DNA of 64,000 nucleotides from Agromyces albus (GTDB lineage: Bacteria; Actinomycetota; Actinomycetes; Actinomycetales; Microbacteriaceae). The translations under genes and the position numbers were made by a program. Shown here one piece after another: positions 1 to 9,650 of this stretch (positions are counted from its first letter, which is position 1; every line of letters starts with the position of its first letter). Location of the stretch: assembly GCF_030815405.1 (NCBI RefSeq), contig NZ_JAUSWX010000001.1:1860001-1924000 (forward strand). The letters run 5' to 3'. The notes under the pieces are model-generated. The model was not told the DNA's origin. It saw nothing but the letters and a program-made list of their open reading frames with translations, and did no database searches.

Positions 1-2936
1 TTGAGCCGGAGCACGGGAAGGATGATCGCCCGTTTGTCGCGATCGGAGACCGACACGAACACGGTGCCCGAGAGCGGCATGCCGCCGTACGCGGCGAGCT
101 GGCTCTTCGCGAACGCCGTCGGGAAGTCCTTGTCGATGCCCATGACCTCGCCCGTCGAGCGCATCTCGGGGCCGAGGACGGAGTCGACCATGGTGCCCTC
201 GCGCGTGCGGAAGCGGTGGAACGGCAGCACGGCCTCCTTCACCGACACCGGGGCATCGAGCGGCACTCGAGACCCGTCTGACGCGGGGAGCATGCCCTCG
301 TCGATGAGCTCGGCGATCGTCGCGCCGACCATGACACGAGAGGCCGCCTTCGCAAGCGGGATGCCGAGCGCCTTCGAGACGAAGGGAACGGTGCGGCTTG
401 CGCGGGGGTTCGCCTCGAGCACGTAGAGCACGCCCGCCGCGACGGCGAACTGCACGTTGAGCAGGCCCCGCACGCCGATCCCCTCGGCGATGCCACGGGT
501 CGCCTCGCGTACGCGGTCGACCTCGGCGCGGCCGAGGGTCACGGGCGGCAGCGTGCAGCTCGAGTCGCCGGAGTGGATGCCGGCTTCCTCGATGTGCTCC
601 ATGACGCCGCCGATGTAGAGGTCGGTGCCGTCGTAGATCGCGTCGACGTCGATCTCGATCGCGTCGTCGAGGAAGCGGTCGACGAGCAGCGGATGCGTCG
701 GGCCGACGATGCCCTGGCCCTCGATGCGCACGAAGTAGTCGGCGAGCGACGCCGAGTCGTACACGATCTCCATGCCACGGCCGCCGAGCACGTAGCTCGG
801 TCGCACGAGCACCGGGTAGCCGATGCCCTCGGCGACGTGCACGGCGCCCGCGACGTCGATCGCGGTGCCGTTCTTCGGGGCGAGCAGCCCCGCTGCATCG
901 AGGATGCCGGAGAAGAGCCCACGCTCCTCGGCGGTGTCGATCGCGTCGGGGCTCGTGCCGAGGATCGGGACGCCCGCCGCCTCGAGGCCCTTCGCGAGGC
1001 CGAGTGCGGTCTGGCCGCCGAGCTGCACGACGACGCCGACGAGCTCGCCCGTCTGCGACTCGGCGTGGATCACCTCGAGCACGTCTTCGAGCGTGAGCGG
1101 CTCGAAGTAGAGCCGGTCGCTCGTGTCGTAGTCGGTCGAGACGGTCTCGGGATTGCAGTTGATCATGATCGTCTCGAAGCCCGCGGCCGAGAGTGCGAAC
1201 GACGCGTGCACGCACGAGTAGTCGAACTCGACGCCCTGGCCGATGCGGTTCGGCCCCGAGCCGAGGATGACGACCTTGCGCCGGTCGGAGGGCTCGACCT
1301 CGGTCTCGAGGTCGTAGCTCGAGTAGTGGTAGGGCGTGAGCGCCGGGAATTCCCCCGCGCACGTGTCGACCGTCTTGTAGACCGGGCGGATGCCGAGGAT
1401 GTGGCGCACCTCGCGCGCATCAGCCTCGCCGAAGCCGCGGAGCTGGCCGATCTGCGCGTCGGAGAAGCCGTGGTCCTTCGCGAGGATGAGGAGGTCGGTG
1501 TCGAGGTTCTCGGCGGAGGCGACGGTCTCGGCGACCTCGTTGATCAGCACGATCTGGTCGAGGAACCAGGGGTCGATCTTCGTCGCCTCGAAGAGCTCGG
1601 CGACCGTGGCGCCCTTGCGCAGTGCCTGCTGCACGAGCACGATGCGCCCGTCGGTGGGGATGCGGGATGCCTCGACGAGCTCGTCCGCGCTGCGTTCCTC
1701 GTCGCCCCAGTGGAACGACGAACCGCGCTTCTCGAGCGAGCGGAGCGCCTTCTGCAGCGCCGTCGCGTAGTTGCGGCCGATCGCCATGGCCTCGCCGACC
1801 GACTTCATGGTCGTCGTGAGCGTGGGGTCGGCTGCGGGGAACTTCTCGAACGCGAAGCGGGGCACCTTCACCACGACGTAGTCGAGCGTCGGCTCGAAGC
1901 TCGCGGGCGTGACGCGCGTGATGTCGTTCGGGATCTCGTCGAGCCGGTAGCCGATCGCGAGCTTCGCGGCGATCTTCGCGATCGGGAATCCCGTGGCCTT
2001 CGAGGCGAGCGCCGACGAACGCGACACCCGCGGGTTCATCTCGATCACGATGATGCGCCCGTCGGCCGGGTCGATCGCGAACTGGATGTTGCAGCCGCCG
2101 GTGTCGACGCCGACGGCGCGGATGATGTCGATGCCGATGTCGCGCAGCTGCTGGTATTCGCGGTCGGTCAGGGTGAGCGCGGGCGCGACGGTGATGGAGT
2201 CGCCGGTGTGCACGCCGACGGGGTCGACGTTCTCGATCGAGCAGACGACGACCGTGTTGTCGTGCGTGTCGCGCATGAGCTCGAGCTCGTACTCCTTCCA
2301 GCCGAGGATCGACTCCTCGAGCAGCACCTCGCTCGTCGGCGAGTCGTGCAGGCCCTGGCCGGCGATGCGCAGGAGGTCTTCCTCGGTGTACGCGAAGCCC
2401 GAGCCGAGTCCGCCCATCGTGAAGGACGGACGTACCACGAGGGGGTAGCCCAGGTCTTCGGCGAAGGCCTTGGCCTCGTCGAGCGTCTTCGCGACATGGG
2501 AGCGCGCCACATCCGCGCCGGCCTCGATCACGAGGTCCTTGAAGAGTTGGCGGTCCTCACCCTTGCGGATCGCCTCGACCTTGGCGCCGATGAGCTCGAC
2601 GCCGTGCTTCTCGAGGATGCCCGCGTCGTGCAGCGCGATCGCGGCGTTCAGCGCCGTCTGCCCGCCGAGCGTCGGCAGCACCGCGTCGGGGCGCTCCTTG
2701 ATGATGATCGACTCGATGATGTCGGGCGTGATCGGCTCGATGTACGTGGCATCGGCGAAGTCTGGGTCGGTCATGATCGTGGCCGGGTTCGGATTCACGA
2801 GGATGACGCGCACGCCCTCGGCTCGCAGCACCCGGCAGGCCTGGGTGCCCGAGTAGTCGAACTCGGCCGCCTGGCCGATGACGATCGGACCCGAGCCGAT
2901 GACGAGGACGCTGTTGATGTCGTCGCGCTTGGGCAT
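1..2936 (-). CDS. carB: carbamoyl-phosphate synthase large subunit (3' end outside window)
   Basis: Makes carbamoyl phosphate from ammonia (delivered by CarA), bicarbonate and two ATP, feeding pyrimidine and arginine synthesis. Reverse translation gives [20 protein letters not shown] at the start, the usual opening of CarB, followed by [21 protein letters not shown] and the ATP-grasp stretch [14 protein letters not shown] near residue 170. At the window edge the frame still reads [20 protein letters not shown], the junction to the C-terminal regulatory domain. About 978 of roughly 1,100 residues are present and the frame stays open throughout. ATG 2936-2934 overlaps the carA stop by one base (TGATG), so the two subunits are translationally coupled. 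Confidence 0.97.
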   Translation of the reverse strand, partial: MPKRDDINSVLVIGSGPIVIGQAAEFDYSGTQACRVLRAEGVRVILVNPNPATIMTDPDFADATYIEPITPDIIESIIIKERPDAVLPTLGGQTALNAAIALHDAGILEKHGVELIGAKVEAIRKGEDRQLFKDLVIEAGADVARSHVAKTLDEAKAFAEDLGYPLVVRPSFTMGGLGSGFAYTEEDLLRIAGQGLHDSPTSEVLLEESILGWKEYELELMRDTHDNTVVVCSIENVDPVGVHTGDSITVAPALTLTDREYQQLRDIGIDIIRAVGVDTGGCNIQFAIDPADGRIIVIEMNPRVSRSSALASKATGFPIAKIAAKLAIGYRLDEIPNDITRVTPASFEPTLDYVVVKVPRFAFEKFPAADPTLTTTMKSVGEAMAIGRNYATALQKALRSLEKRGSSFHWGDEERSADELVEASRIPTDGRIVLVQQALRKGATVAELFEATKIDPWFLDQIVLINEVAETVASAENLDTDLLILAKDHGFSDAQIGQLRGFGEADAREVRHILGIRPVYKTVDTCAGEFPALTPYHYSSYDLETEVEPSDRRKVVILGSGPNRIGQGVEFDYSCVHASFALSAAGFETIMINCNPETVSTDYDTSDRLYFEPLTLEDVLEVIHAESQTGELVGVVVQLGGQTALGLAKGLEAAGVPILGTSPDAIDTAEERGLFSGILDAAGLLAPKNGTAIDVAGAVHVAEGIGYPVLVRPSYVLGGRGMEIVYDSASLADYFVRIEGQGIVGPTHPLLVDRFLDDAIEIDVDAIYDGTDLYIGGVMEHIEEAGIHSGDSSCTLPPVTLGRAEVDRVREATRGIAEGIGVRGLLNVQFAVAAGVLYVLEANPRASRTVPFVSKALGIPLAKAASRVMVGATIAELIDEGMLPASDGSRVPLDAPVSVKEAVLPFHRFRTREGTMVDSVLGPEMRSTGEVMGIDKDFPTAFAKSQLAAYGGMPLSGTVFVSVSDRDKRAIILPVLRL

Positions 2937-4099
2937 CAGACTTCGGTCTCCTTGCTGGCGAGCACCATGTCGCGGAATCGGTCGAAGAGGTAGTTGGCAT
3001 CGTGTGGCCCGGCGGCGGATTCGGGGTGGTACTGCACCGAGAACGCCGGGATGTCGAGGCAGTTGAGGCCCTCGACCACGTCGTCGTTCAGGTCGTAGTG
3101 GCTCACTTCGACCCGGCCGAATCCCTCACTCGAGTCGCTCACGCCCTCGATGGGCGCGTCGACCGCGAAGCCGTGGTTGTGCGACGTGATCTCGACCCGG
3201 CCGGTGGCCTTGTCGAGCACGGGCTGGTTGATTCCGCGGTGTCCGAAGGGCAGCTTGTACGTGCCGAAGCCGAGTGCGCGGCCGAGCAGCTGGTTGCCGA
3301 AGCAGATGCCGAAGTAGGGCAGGCCCGCGCGCAGCGTCGTGCGCAGCAGGTCGACATGGCGATCGGATGCTCCTGGGTCGCCGGGTCCGTTCGAGAAGAA
3401 CAGCGCGTCGGGCGCCATCGCGAGCACCTCTTCAGCGGTGATCGACTGCGGCACCACGTGCACGTCGAAGCCGCGCTGGGCGAGGTAGCGGAGTGTCGAC
3501 GTCTTCACGCCGAGGTCGAGCACCGCGACCGACCCGATCCGCTCGCCTTCCGCGTCGAGCGTGTAGGGCTCTTGCGTCGAGACCGCGCCCGAGAGGTTGC
3601 GCCCGGTCATCTCGGCGGAGCCGCGAACGAGGTCGAGCTGCTCGCCCGCCGTGAGCGAGGCATCCTCTCCGGAGAAGATGCCGGAACGCATCGCGCCCGC
3701 CGAGCGGAGGTGGCGGGTGACGGCGCGGGTGTCGATGCCGCTGATGCCGACGATGCCCGCCTCGGCGAGATCGTCGTCGAGGCTCCGCTGCGAGCGGAAG
3801 TTGGAGACGACGCGGGAGGGGTCGCGCACGATGAAGCCCGCGACCCAGATGCGGGCCGACTCCATGTCTTCGTCGTTCATGCCCGTGTTGCCGATGTGCG
3901 GCGCCGTCATCATCACGATCTGCCCGGCGTACGACGGGTCGGTGAGGGTCTCCTGGTAGCCCGTCATGCCGGTGGCGAAGACGGCCTCGCCGAGCGTGCG
4001 TCCGCGGGCCCCGTAGGCGCGTCCCTCGAAGCGGCGTCCGTCTTCGAGCACGAGCACGGCGGGTTCGCTCGTGCGCGCGGTGGTGGTGGTCTCAGTCAT
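2936..4099 (-). CDS. carA: carbamoyl-phosphate synthase small subunit
   Basis: Glutamine amidotransferase subunit that hydrolyses glutamine and channels ammonia to CarB. The N-terminal domain shows [19 protein letters not shown]. The C-terminal class I amidotransferase domain carries the nucleophile Cys in [12 protein letters not shown] and the catalytic His/Glu in [13 protein letters not shown]. The product is 387 residues, a normal length. I place the start at ATG 4099 (MTETTTTAR), preceded by AGGAGAGTGAGG. This overlaps the upstream membrane-protein gene by 8 nt, and an in-frame codon four residues further upstream is less likely. Confidence 0.96.
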   Translation of the reverse strand: MTETTTTARTSEPAVLVLEDGRRFEGRAYGARGRTLGEAVFATGMTGYQETLTDPSYAGQIVMMTAPHIGNTGMNDEDMESARIWVAGFIVRDPSRVVSNFRSQRSLDDDLAEAGIVGISGIDTRAVTRHLRSAGAMRSGIFSGEDASLTAGEQLDLVRGSAEMTGRNLSGAVSTQEPYTLDAEGERIGSVAVLDLGVKTSTLRYLAQRGFDVHVVPQSITAEEVLAMAPDALFFSNGPGDPGASDRHVDLLRTTLRAGLPYFGICFGNQLLGRALGFGTYKLPFGHRGINQPVLDKATGRVEITSHNHGFAVDAPIEGVSDSSEGFGRVEVSHYDLNDDVVEGLNCLDIPAFSVQYHPESAAGPHDANYLFDRFRDMVLASKETEV

Positions 4100-4646
4100 C
4101 CGAGGCCTCACTCTCCTGCTTCTGCTTCGGCCGCGCGACGGGCGCGGCGGCGATGTCGTTGATGGCCTGGATGATCCGGGCCGGGTCGCCCGGGTACCTG
4201 GCCCGGAGGTAGCTGTCGACGCGTGGCGAAGCCACGGTGGTGTCGCGCTCGCTGGCGATCCAGGTCACGGCGATGAGGCCCTCCGGCTCCACGCCGCGGT
4301 CGATCGCGTAGCTCGCCATCTCGGCGCCGGACAGCCGGTCGGCGGGGATGAAGCTCGTCGACTCCCCCGCGATGCGGAGGATGATGCCCTCGCGGAGCAC
4401 CTCGATCCGCGCGGAGCCGCGATACGCGAGCCCGTGCACGGCGAGCCGCTCGAGCGGCTCGCCGACGGGCGTCGTCGCGACGTAGAGCACTTCGGTCTCG
4501 AAGAGCGGCTCCGCATGGCTCGCGGGAACCGGGTAGGCCGAGAGCGACTCGTCGCGCACCGTGCGGCGCCGCCACGAGCGGTACATCAGCCAGACGGCGA
4601 CGGCGACGATGACGAGGCAGACGATCGCGCCGATCCACTTATCCAT
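4092..4646 (-). CDS. conserved membrane protein of the pyr operon
   Basis: A 184-residue protein with one N-terminal membrane segment (about residues 5-22, [20 protein letters not shown]) followed by an RRR stop-transfer patch and a soluble cytoplasmic domain. Mycobacterium tuberculosis has an uncharacterised membrane or export protein at the same place, between pyrC and carA (Rv1382), so position is the main clue to orthology. The soluble part is sometimes annotated as a PH-like domain, but I see no catalytic motif. The gene overlaps pyrC upstream and carA downstream by 8 nt each, so it is co-translated with the pathway. Function unknown. Confidence 0.85.
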   Translation of the reverse strand: MDKWIGAIVCLVIVAVAVWLMYRSWRRRTVRDESLSAYPVPASHAEPLFETEVLYVATTPVGEPLERLAVHGLAYRGSARIEVLREGIILRIAGESTSFIPADRLSGAEMASYAIDRGVEPEGLIAVTWIASERDTTVASPRVDSYLRARYPGDPARIIQAINDIAAAPVARPKQKQESEASDD

Positions 4647-5982
4647 GGGCGTCCTCCGGTGCCTCGGCGGCGCGCTGCGCCACCTCGTCGGCGGGGCGCA
4701 GGACTCCGTCGAGATACGTCGGGTACCCGGCGTGGAACGTCGCGACGACCGCGCCCGGCAGGGTTCGCCCGAGATACGGCGAGTTCATGCTCCGGCCGGC
4801 GAGGCGATCGAGATCGAACGCGGATGCCGCGTTCGGGTCGTAGAGCGTGAGTTCACCCGTCGACCCTGCGACGAGCGCACCGCCGTGGCCGCGGAGGCGA
4901 CCGATGCGTGCCGGCGCCTCGGAGAGCACTCGCGCGACATCCGCCCACCCCATGAGGCCCGTCTCGACAACCGCGGCGTGCACGACGGCGAGGGCGGACT
5001 CGAGGCCCACCATGCCGTTCGCGGCGGCGTCCCACTCGCTCTCCTTCGCCTCGACCGGATGCGGCGCATGATCGGTCGCGACGATGTCGATCGTGCCGTC
5101 GGCGAGGGCGGCACGCAGCGCCTGCACGTCTTCGGTGCGCCGCAGCGGAGGGTTCACCTTGAAGCGCGGGTCGTAGCCGGCCACGAGGTCTTCGGTGAGC
5201 AGCAGGTGATGCGGCGTGACCTCGGCGGTCACGTCGATGCCGCGCGCCTTCGCCCAGCGGATCACCTCGACCGAGCCCGCGGTCGACACGTGGCACACGT
5301 GCAGGCGGCTGCCGACGTGCTCGGCGAGGAGCACGTCGCGTGCGATGATCGACTCCTCGGCGACGGCGGGCCAGCCCGTGAGGCCGAGCTCGCCCGAGAG
5401 GGCGCCTTCGTTCATCTGCGCGCCCTCGGTGAGGCGCGGCTCCTGGGCGTGCTGGGCGATGACCCCGTCGAAGGCCTTGACGTACTCGAGCGCGCGGCGC
5501 ATGAGCAGCGGGTCAGACACGCAGAAGCCGTCGTCGGAGAAGACGCGCACGTTCGCGCGGGAGCGGGCCATGGCACCGAGCTCGGCGAGTTCGGCGCCCT
5601 TGAGGCCCACCGTGACCGCGCCGATGGGCTGCACGGTCGCGTAGCCGGCGGCGCGGCCGAGGCTCGCCTCCTGCTCGACGACGCCTGCCGTGTCGGCGAC
5701 CGGGAACGTGTTCGCCATCGCGAAGACCGCCGTGAACCCGCCCGCTGCGGCGGCCTGCGTGCCGGTGAGCACCGTCTCGCTCTGCTCGTAGCCCGGTTCG
5801 CGCAAGTGCGTGTGCAGGTCGACGAGTCCGGGCAGTGCGATGAGGCCGTCGCCGTCGACGACGGTCGCGCCGGCGGCATCCGTCACCGTGCCGACCTTCG
5901 CGATGAGGCCGTTCTCGAGGAGGATGTCGGCGCGCTCGCCGTTCGGCAGGGTCGCGCGGGTGATGAGGTGCGACTCGCGCAT
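4639..5982 (-). CDS. pyrC: dihydroorotase
   Basis: Zinc-dependent amidohydrolase that closes carbamoyl-aspartate to dihydroorotate, third step of de novo pyrimidine synthesis. The metal-binding motif HTHLREPG follows GLVDL at about residue 58, and TDHAPH near residue 304 is the second signature of class I dihydroorotases. The product is 447 residues. Start at ATG 5982, overlapping the pyrB stop by one base (TGATG); a GTG lies immediately before it. An unusual GCG-GCA-TCC codon run near residue 385 is one of the recurrent decamer copies described in the findings. Confidence 0.96.
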   Translation of the reverse strand: MRESHLITRATLPNGERADILLENGLIAKVGTVTDAAGATVVDGDGLIALPGLVDLHTHLREPGYEQSETVLTGTQAAAAGGFTAVFAMANTFPVADTAGVVEQEASLGRAAGYATVQPIGAVTVGLKGAELAELGAMARSRANVRVFSDDGFCVSDPLLMRRALEYVKAFDGVIAQHAQEPRLTEGAQMNEGALSGELGLTGWPAVAEESIIARDVLLAEHVGSRLHVCHVSTAGSVEVIRWAKARGIDVTAEVTPHHLLLTEDLVAGYDPRFKVNPPLRRTEDVQALRAALADGTIDIVATDHAPHPVEAKESEWDAAANGMVGLESALAVVHAAVVETGLMGWADVARVLSEAPARIGRLRGHGGALVAGSTGELTLYDPNAASAFDLDRLAGRSMNSPYLGRTLPGAVVATFHAGYPTYLDGVLRPADEVAQRAAEAPEDAHG

Positions 5983-6932
5983 CACGACTCCCCCCGTTCG
6001 CCCGACAACAGCAGATAGAGGGCGGCCATTCTCACTGATACTCCGTTCGCGACCTGCTCGCGCACCGTGGACTGGGGCGAGTCAGCGGCGCGGGCAGCGA
6101 TCTCCAACCCGCGGTTCATGGGGCCGGGATGCATGACCATCGTAGTCGGGGGCAGCCGGTCGAACCTGGCGTCGTCGAGGCCCCAGGTGCGCGCGTATTC
6201 GCGGCTGTTCGGGAAATACGCGGCGTGCATGCGCTCCGCCTGGATGCGGAGCATCATGACGGCGTCGGGCGCCTCATCAAGCGCGGCGTCGAGGTCGTAG
6301 CCGATTCGTGCCGGCCATGCGCTCGTGTCGACGGGCATGAGGGTCGGCGGCCCGACGAGCTCGACCTCGGCGCCGAGTGTGGTGAGCAGCCACACGTTCG
6401 ATCGGGCGACGCGGGAGTGCAGGATGTCGCCGACGATCACGACGCGGGTGCCGTCGAGGCCGCGCCCGCGTGAGGCCGGCCCGTGCAGGCGGCGCCGGAG
6501 CGTGAACGCGTCGAGGAGCGCCTGGGTCGGATGCTCGTGCGTGCCGTCGCCGGCGTTCACGACGCCCGCGTCGATCCAGCCGCTCGTGGCGAGCATCTGC
6601 GGCGCGCCCGAGGCGTGGTGCCGGATCACGACGCCGTCGGCGCCCATCGCCTGCAGGGTCTGCGCGGTGTCCTTCAGGCTCTCGCCCTTCGAGACGCTCG
6701 ATCCCTTCGCGCTGAAGTTGATGACGTCGGCCGAGAGCCGCTTCGCCGCGGCCTCGAACGAGATGCGGGTCCGCGTCGAGTCCTCGAAGAAGAGGTTCAC
6801 GACGGTCTTGCCGCGGAGGGTCGGGAGCTTCTTCACCTCGCGCTCCTGCACGGCGGCCATGTCTTCAGCCACGTCGAGCAGGCCGATCGCCTCGGGGCGC
6901 TCGAGATCGCGCGTGCTCAGGAGGTGCCGCAT
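5982..6932 (-). CDS. pyrB: aspartate carbamoyltransferase catalytic subunit
   Basis: Condenses carbamoyl phosphate and aspartate, the committed pyrimidine step. Substrate-binding motifs are clear: [13 protein letters not shown] (about residues 49-61) for carbamoyl phosphate, [13 protein letters not shown], and [12 protein letters not shown] for aspartate. At 316 residues it is a typical stand-alone catalytic chain, and no pyrI regulatory gene is adjacent, as is normal in actinobacteria. ATG 6932 overlaps the pyrR stop by one base. Confidence 0.97.
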   Translation of the reverse strand: MRHLLSTRDLERPEAIGLLDVAEDMAAVQEREVKKLPTLRGKTVVNLFFEDSTRTRISFEAAAKRLSADVINFSAKGSSVSKGESLKDTAQTLQAMGADGVVIRHHASGAPQMLATSGWIDAGVVNAGDGTHEHPTQALLDAFTLRRRLHGPASRGRGLDGTRVVIVGDILHSRVARSNVWLLTTLGAEVELVGPPTLMPVDTSAWPARIGYDLDAALDEAPDAVMMLRIQAERMHAAYFPNSREYARTWGLDDARFDRLPPTTMVMHPGPMNRGLEIAARAADSPQSTVREQVANGVSVRMAALYLLLSGERGES

Positions 6933-7471
6933 CAGTCGTCGCCCCCGTCGATCGTGACGGCGTCGTCGCCGTCGATCTCGGCGAGCCGCACGTTGATGCG
7001 CTCACGCGCCGAGCTCGGGAGGTTCTTGCCGACGAAGTCGGCCCGGATCGGGAACTCGCGGTGACCGCGATCGACGAGCACCGCGAGACGCACCGCGCGA
7101 GCGCGGCCGAGGTCGGCGAGCGCGTCGAAGGCCGCCCGGATCGTGCGGCCCGAGTAGAGCACGTCGTCGACGAGCACGACGGTCTTGCCGTCGATGCCGC
7201 CTTCGGGGACGGCCGTCGGTTGCGGCGCACGCACCGGGTTGCGGCCCAGGTCGTCGCGGTACATCGTGACGTCGAGGGCGCCGGATGGGATCTCGGATGC
7301 CGCGATACGGCCGACGATCGCGGCGAGCCGCTCGGCGAGCACGACGCCGCGAGTGGGAATGCCGAGGAGCACGAGGCCCTCGGCCCCGCGATTCGACTCG
7401 AGGATCTCATGGGCGATGCGAGTGAGCGCCCGGTCGAGGTCAGCTTGCTGCAGCACGATGCGCACAGCCAT
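6932..7471 (-). CDS. pyrR: bifunctional pyr operon RNA-binding regulator / uracil phosphoribosyltransferase
   Basis: PyrR binds a hairpin in pyr mRNA when UMP is abundant and also has uracil phosphoribosyltransferase activity. The PRPP-binding loop reads [17 protein letters not shown] (about residues 97-113), and the N-terminal [16 protein letters not shown] stretch is typical. It is 179 residues and the first gene of the operon. The leader carries a good PyrR binding loop 15-30 nt before ATG 7471, next to the Shine-Dalgarno GGAGAAGGGAG. This resembles the translational control described for Mycobacterium smegmatis PyrR rather than Bacillus-style attenuation. Confidence 0.96.
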   Translation of the reverse strand: MAVRIVLQQADLDRALTRIAHEILESNRGAEGLVLLGIPTRGVVLAERLAAIVGRIAASEIPSGALDVTMYRDDLGRNPVRAPQPTAVPEGGIDGKTVVLVDDVLYSGRTIRAAFDALADLGRARAVRLAVLVDRGHREFPIRADFVGKNLPSSARERINVRLAEIDGDDAVTIDGGDD

Positions 7472-7485
7472 GCGGACTCCCTTCT

Positions 7486-7501
7486 CCGCCTCACAGGACG
7501 G
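7486..7501 (-). promoter_or_regulatory. PyrR-binding RNA hairpin in the pyrR leader
   Basis: On the minus strand CCGTC-CTGTGA-GGCGG forms a five-pair stem with a hexaloop. The loop fits the PyrR consensus CNGNGA, and the core GTCCTGTGAGGC matches RUCCNGNGAGGY. It lies just upstream of the pyrR ribosome binding site, so bound PyrR would block translation initiation. A possible -10 box, TATGAT, is at 7530-7525, but I see no convincing -35. Confidence 0.82.
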
Positions 7502-7550
7502 GCTTCAAGGTTGTCAGTTGCTCGATCATATCAGCGGCACCGTGCCCCGC

Positions 7551-7599
7551 CCGGACATGCGGGAGGGCGAGGCGCTCTGCGCCTCGCCCTCCCGTCCGG
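7551..7599 (-). terminator. strong hairpin, probable terminator after the DoxX gene
   Basis: A perfect 15-bp inverted repeat (7561-7575 with 7579-7593) has a three-base loop. It is extended by a second six-base pairing (7551-7556 with 7594-7599) across a small bulge. It lies 18 nt after the DoxX stop codon and before the pyr promoter. No U-tract follows, which is common for high-GC actinobacterial terminators. Confidence 0.75.
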
Positions 7600-7616
7600 A
7601 TCACGGGGATCCGCGA

Positions 7617-8162
7617 TCATCGCGACGAACGTGACGATCGCGACGGTCCGTGCAGCACGCGCGAGGCGACGACGAGCGCCGCCGCGACGAGCACGATGTT
7701 CTTCAGCACGTACTGTCCGAGCAGCGTCGGTCCCCCGTCGGCGAACAGCTCGGCCGGGAAGAACACGAGCGGCGAGAAGATGCCGACGAACGCGACGGCG
7801 AGCATCACGAGACCGAAGCGCGCGAAGACGCCCGAGATGAGCGCGAGGCCGGCGACGGTCTCGATGGCCGCCGTCAGCACGAGGGCGAGCTGCCCGCCGA
7901 CGACGCCGAAGGTCAGCACTCCCCAGGTCGCGGTGACGAGCGACTCCACCGGGCTGACTCCGGGGAAGAACTTGAGGACGCCGAAGACGACGAACACCGT
8001 GCCGAGGGCGATGCGCAGCGCAGGAGCGCTCCAGCGCTCGAGCAGCGACTTCAACATGGCCTCGGCCGAGTGGACGCGCTCGAGCAGAGCGATCCGGCCG
8101 ACGGGGGCGGGACGGGTACCGACGGGCTGCAGGCCGGGAGTCGGGGCGGAGATGGACGACAT
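7617..8162 (-). CDS. DoxX-family membrane protein
   Basis: A 181-residue integral membrane protein with four hydrophobic segments (about residues 47-65, 80-100, 105-135 and 145-165). The start of the first, LRIALGTVFVVFGVLKFFPG, is characteristic of the DoxX family, small quinone- or redox-associated membrane proteins of mostly unknown role. The N-terminal 35 residues and the Arg/Ser-rich tail are poorly conserved-looking. ATG 8162 is preceded by AAGGAGCACCTGACC. It is a single-gene unit ending at a strong hairpin, with a TTGACG box at 8226-8221 as a possible -35. Confidence 0.8.
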   Translation of the reverse strand: MSSISAPTPGLQPVGTRPAPVGRIALLERVHSAEAMLKSLLERWSAPALRIALGTVFVVFGVLKFFPGVSPVESLVTATWGVLTFGVVGGQLALVLTAAIETVAGLALISGVFARFGLVMLAVAFVGIFSPLVFFPAELFADGGPTLLGQYVLKNIVLVAAALVVASRVLHGPSRSSRSSR

Positions 8163-8520
8163 GGTCAGGTGCTCCTTCCAGAGCGGTTCACGGGTTGTGG
8201 TCGGATGCCGTGTTCGGCACCGTCAACCAGTGAATCGGCCGCGACCGGGCGCGTGATCCGGGTGAACTCGGGAATCCGCCGAGGGTTACCACCCAGCACG
8301 CATGGGTGCGAGCACTGGCACCCGTTTCGGGCTCACACTGGGCCCGTCGCTCGGCCCGATGTGGTGATCGAATCGAACATGGCCGAAGTGATGATCGGCC
8401 GTGCTGCCGTTCCACGAGCACGTCGCGCCCATGGGAATCGGACCATCGTCCGTCGAATCGTTCAGGTCCGTCGTGAGATCGCCGATTCCGCCTCCCCTTG
8501 ACCGCTCGTAGCCTGAGAGG
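8163..8520. other. 358-bp divergent intergenic region
   Basis: Separates the minus-strand DoxX gene from the plus-strand DUF4380-like gene. I see no convincing gene here. Short open frames on the minus strand extend into the DUF4380 gene and look like shadows. It contains the DoxX ribosome binding site and possible -35 (TTGACG, 8226-8221), and at its right end the leaderless -10 box of the plus-strand gene. No tRNA or riboswitch fold was recognised. Confidence 0.5.
8486..8514 (+). promoter_or_regulatory. leaderless promoter of the DUF4380-like gene
   Basis: TAGCCT (8509-8514) ends six bases before ATG 8521, so transcription would begin at or next to the start codon. No Shine-Dalgarno is present. 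A TTCCGC at 8486-8491 sits 17 nt upstream as a weak -35, and a similar TTCCGG box precedes the next gene. Confidence 0.5.
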
Positions 8521-9501
8521 ATGCTCAGCCGCACGCTCGACTCCGGGGATCCGGCTCTGCCGCTGCACGCGGTCTCGAATGACCGTCTGCGGCTCGTCTT
8601 CCTGCCGACGGTCGGCGGACGGCTCGTCTCCCTGCGCGTCGACGGACGCGAGTTGCTCTGGCACAACCCGGCTTTGCTCGACGATGAGTTGCGGGCAGTC
8701 GTGCCACGGTCGTCATGGCCGGTCGTCGACGGCACCTTCGCGAGCTGGGCCAATGTCGGCGGCTCGAAGTCGTGGCCCGCGCCGCAGGGCTGGGACGGGC
8801 CGGATCGGTGGCAGGGACCACCCGACGCCGTGCTCGACTCCGGCGAGTACGCCTGGCGCGAATCGCCGACCGACGATGGCGTGCAGGTGAGCCTCACGAG
8901 CGCGGACGACCCGCGCACGGGCCTGCGCATCGAGCGACGGTTCGAGATTCCGCGCGCGGGAGCCGAGTTCGCCGAGACGCTCGCGCTGACGAATGCGTCG
9001 GACCACCCCGTGCGGTGGGCGCCGTGGGAAGTCTGCCAGGTCGACATCGACACCGGCGCTGGCGCCGGTGCGCACGGAGCGGCGGTCGTCGTCGCGGTCG
9101 AGGGCGCGCTCGAGCCGATCCATCTCGGGGACCATCACGGCACGCTCGCCACGAGGCGGGTCGACGGGCATGTCGAGATCCCCGTGCAGGACGCGATCGG
9201 AAAGCGGGGCTTCGCCGATGCCACCGGATCGATCGCCTGGCGCGGACCCGACGGCGAGGGACTCGAACTGCGTTTCGAACCCGTGCCGCATGCCGAGTAT
9301 CCCGATCACGGCTCGCGCGCCGAGGTGTGGATGCAGGCACCGCTGCCCGATCCACTGCCGTCGCTGAGCGGCATGCGCGTCGACGCGCGGCTCACGGAGC
9401 TCGAGGTGCTCGGCCCGCTCGTCACGCTCGAGCCCGGCGCAAGCACGGAGCTCGGCATCCGCTGGATCGCTCGGTCGACCACACGGTCGGCCACGCGGTA
9501 G
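8521..9501 (+). CDS. DUF4380-like, galactose-mutarotase-fold protein
   Basis: A 326-residue protein with an N-terminal stretch SNDRLRLVFLPTVGGRLVSL. This resembles the opening strand of aldose-1-epimerase-fold proteins and the DUF4380 group that accompanies sugar-utilisation genes. The middle holds ERRFEIPRAGAEFAETLALTN and PWEVCQVD, again typical of the beta-sandwich. I do not see the canonical His/Glu pair of true mutarotases, so catalysis is unproven. It lies upstream of the DUF5107 gene in the same direction but separated by 149 bp with a second promoter. Likely role: binding or isomerising a sugar released by the neighbouring hydrolases. Confidence 0.65.
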   Translation: MLSRTLDSGDPALPLHAVSNDRLRLVFLPTVGGRLVSLRVDGRELLWHNPALLDDELRAVVPRSSWPVVDGTFASWANVGGSKSWPAPQGWDGPDRWQGPPDAVLDSGEYAWRESPTDDGVQVSLTSADDPRTGLRIERRFEIPRAGAEFAETLALTNASDHPVRWAPWEVCQVDIDTGAGAGAHGAAVVVAVEGALEPIHLGDHHGTLATRRVDGHVEIPVQDAIGKRGFADATGSIAWRGPDGEGLELRFEPVPHAEYPDHGSRAEVWMQAPLPDPLPSLSGMRVDARLTELEVLGPLVTLEPGASTELGIRWIARSTTRSATR

Positions 9502-9615
9502 GCACGCCACGATCGGGCGGTTCGTGCAGGCGAGGCAGCGGCGAGCGCGGCCGTAGAAGGGACATCCACATGCTGTGACCATCGAATCGTGCAGGCCTTG
9601 CCATCGATCCCCCCA

Positions 9616-9644
9616 TTCCGGGAGTCCGCGGCCGATCGTAGGGT
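9616..9644 (+). promoter_or_regulatory. leaderless promoter of the DUF5107 gene
   Basis: TAGGGT (9639-9644) lies six bases before ATG 9651, and TTCCGG (9616-9621) is 17 nt further upstream. The arrangement repeats that of the preceding gene, suggesting the two are controlled in the same way. No Shine-Dalgarno is visible. Confidence 0.5.
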
Positions 9645-9650
9645 GACGGC

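Noticed and set aside
573..2993. Long plus-strand open frame (about 806 codons) opposite carB
   Set aside because: Acid/Arg-rich, repetitive translation without domains, typical of the antisense frame of a GC-rich gene. carB motifs on the minus strand are unambiguous.
8498..8514. TTGACC with TAGCCT as a standard sigma-A promoter for the DUF4380-like gene
   Set aside because: The boxes are only five bases apart. The TAGCCT box is better explained as a leaderless -10 with a TTCCGC element 17 nt upstream.
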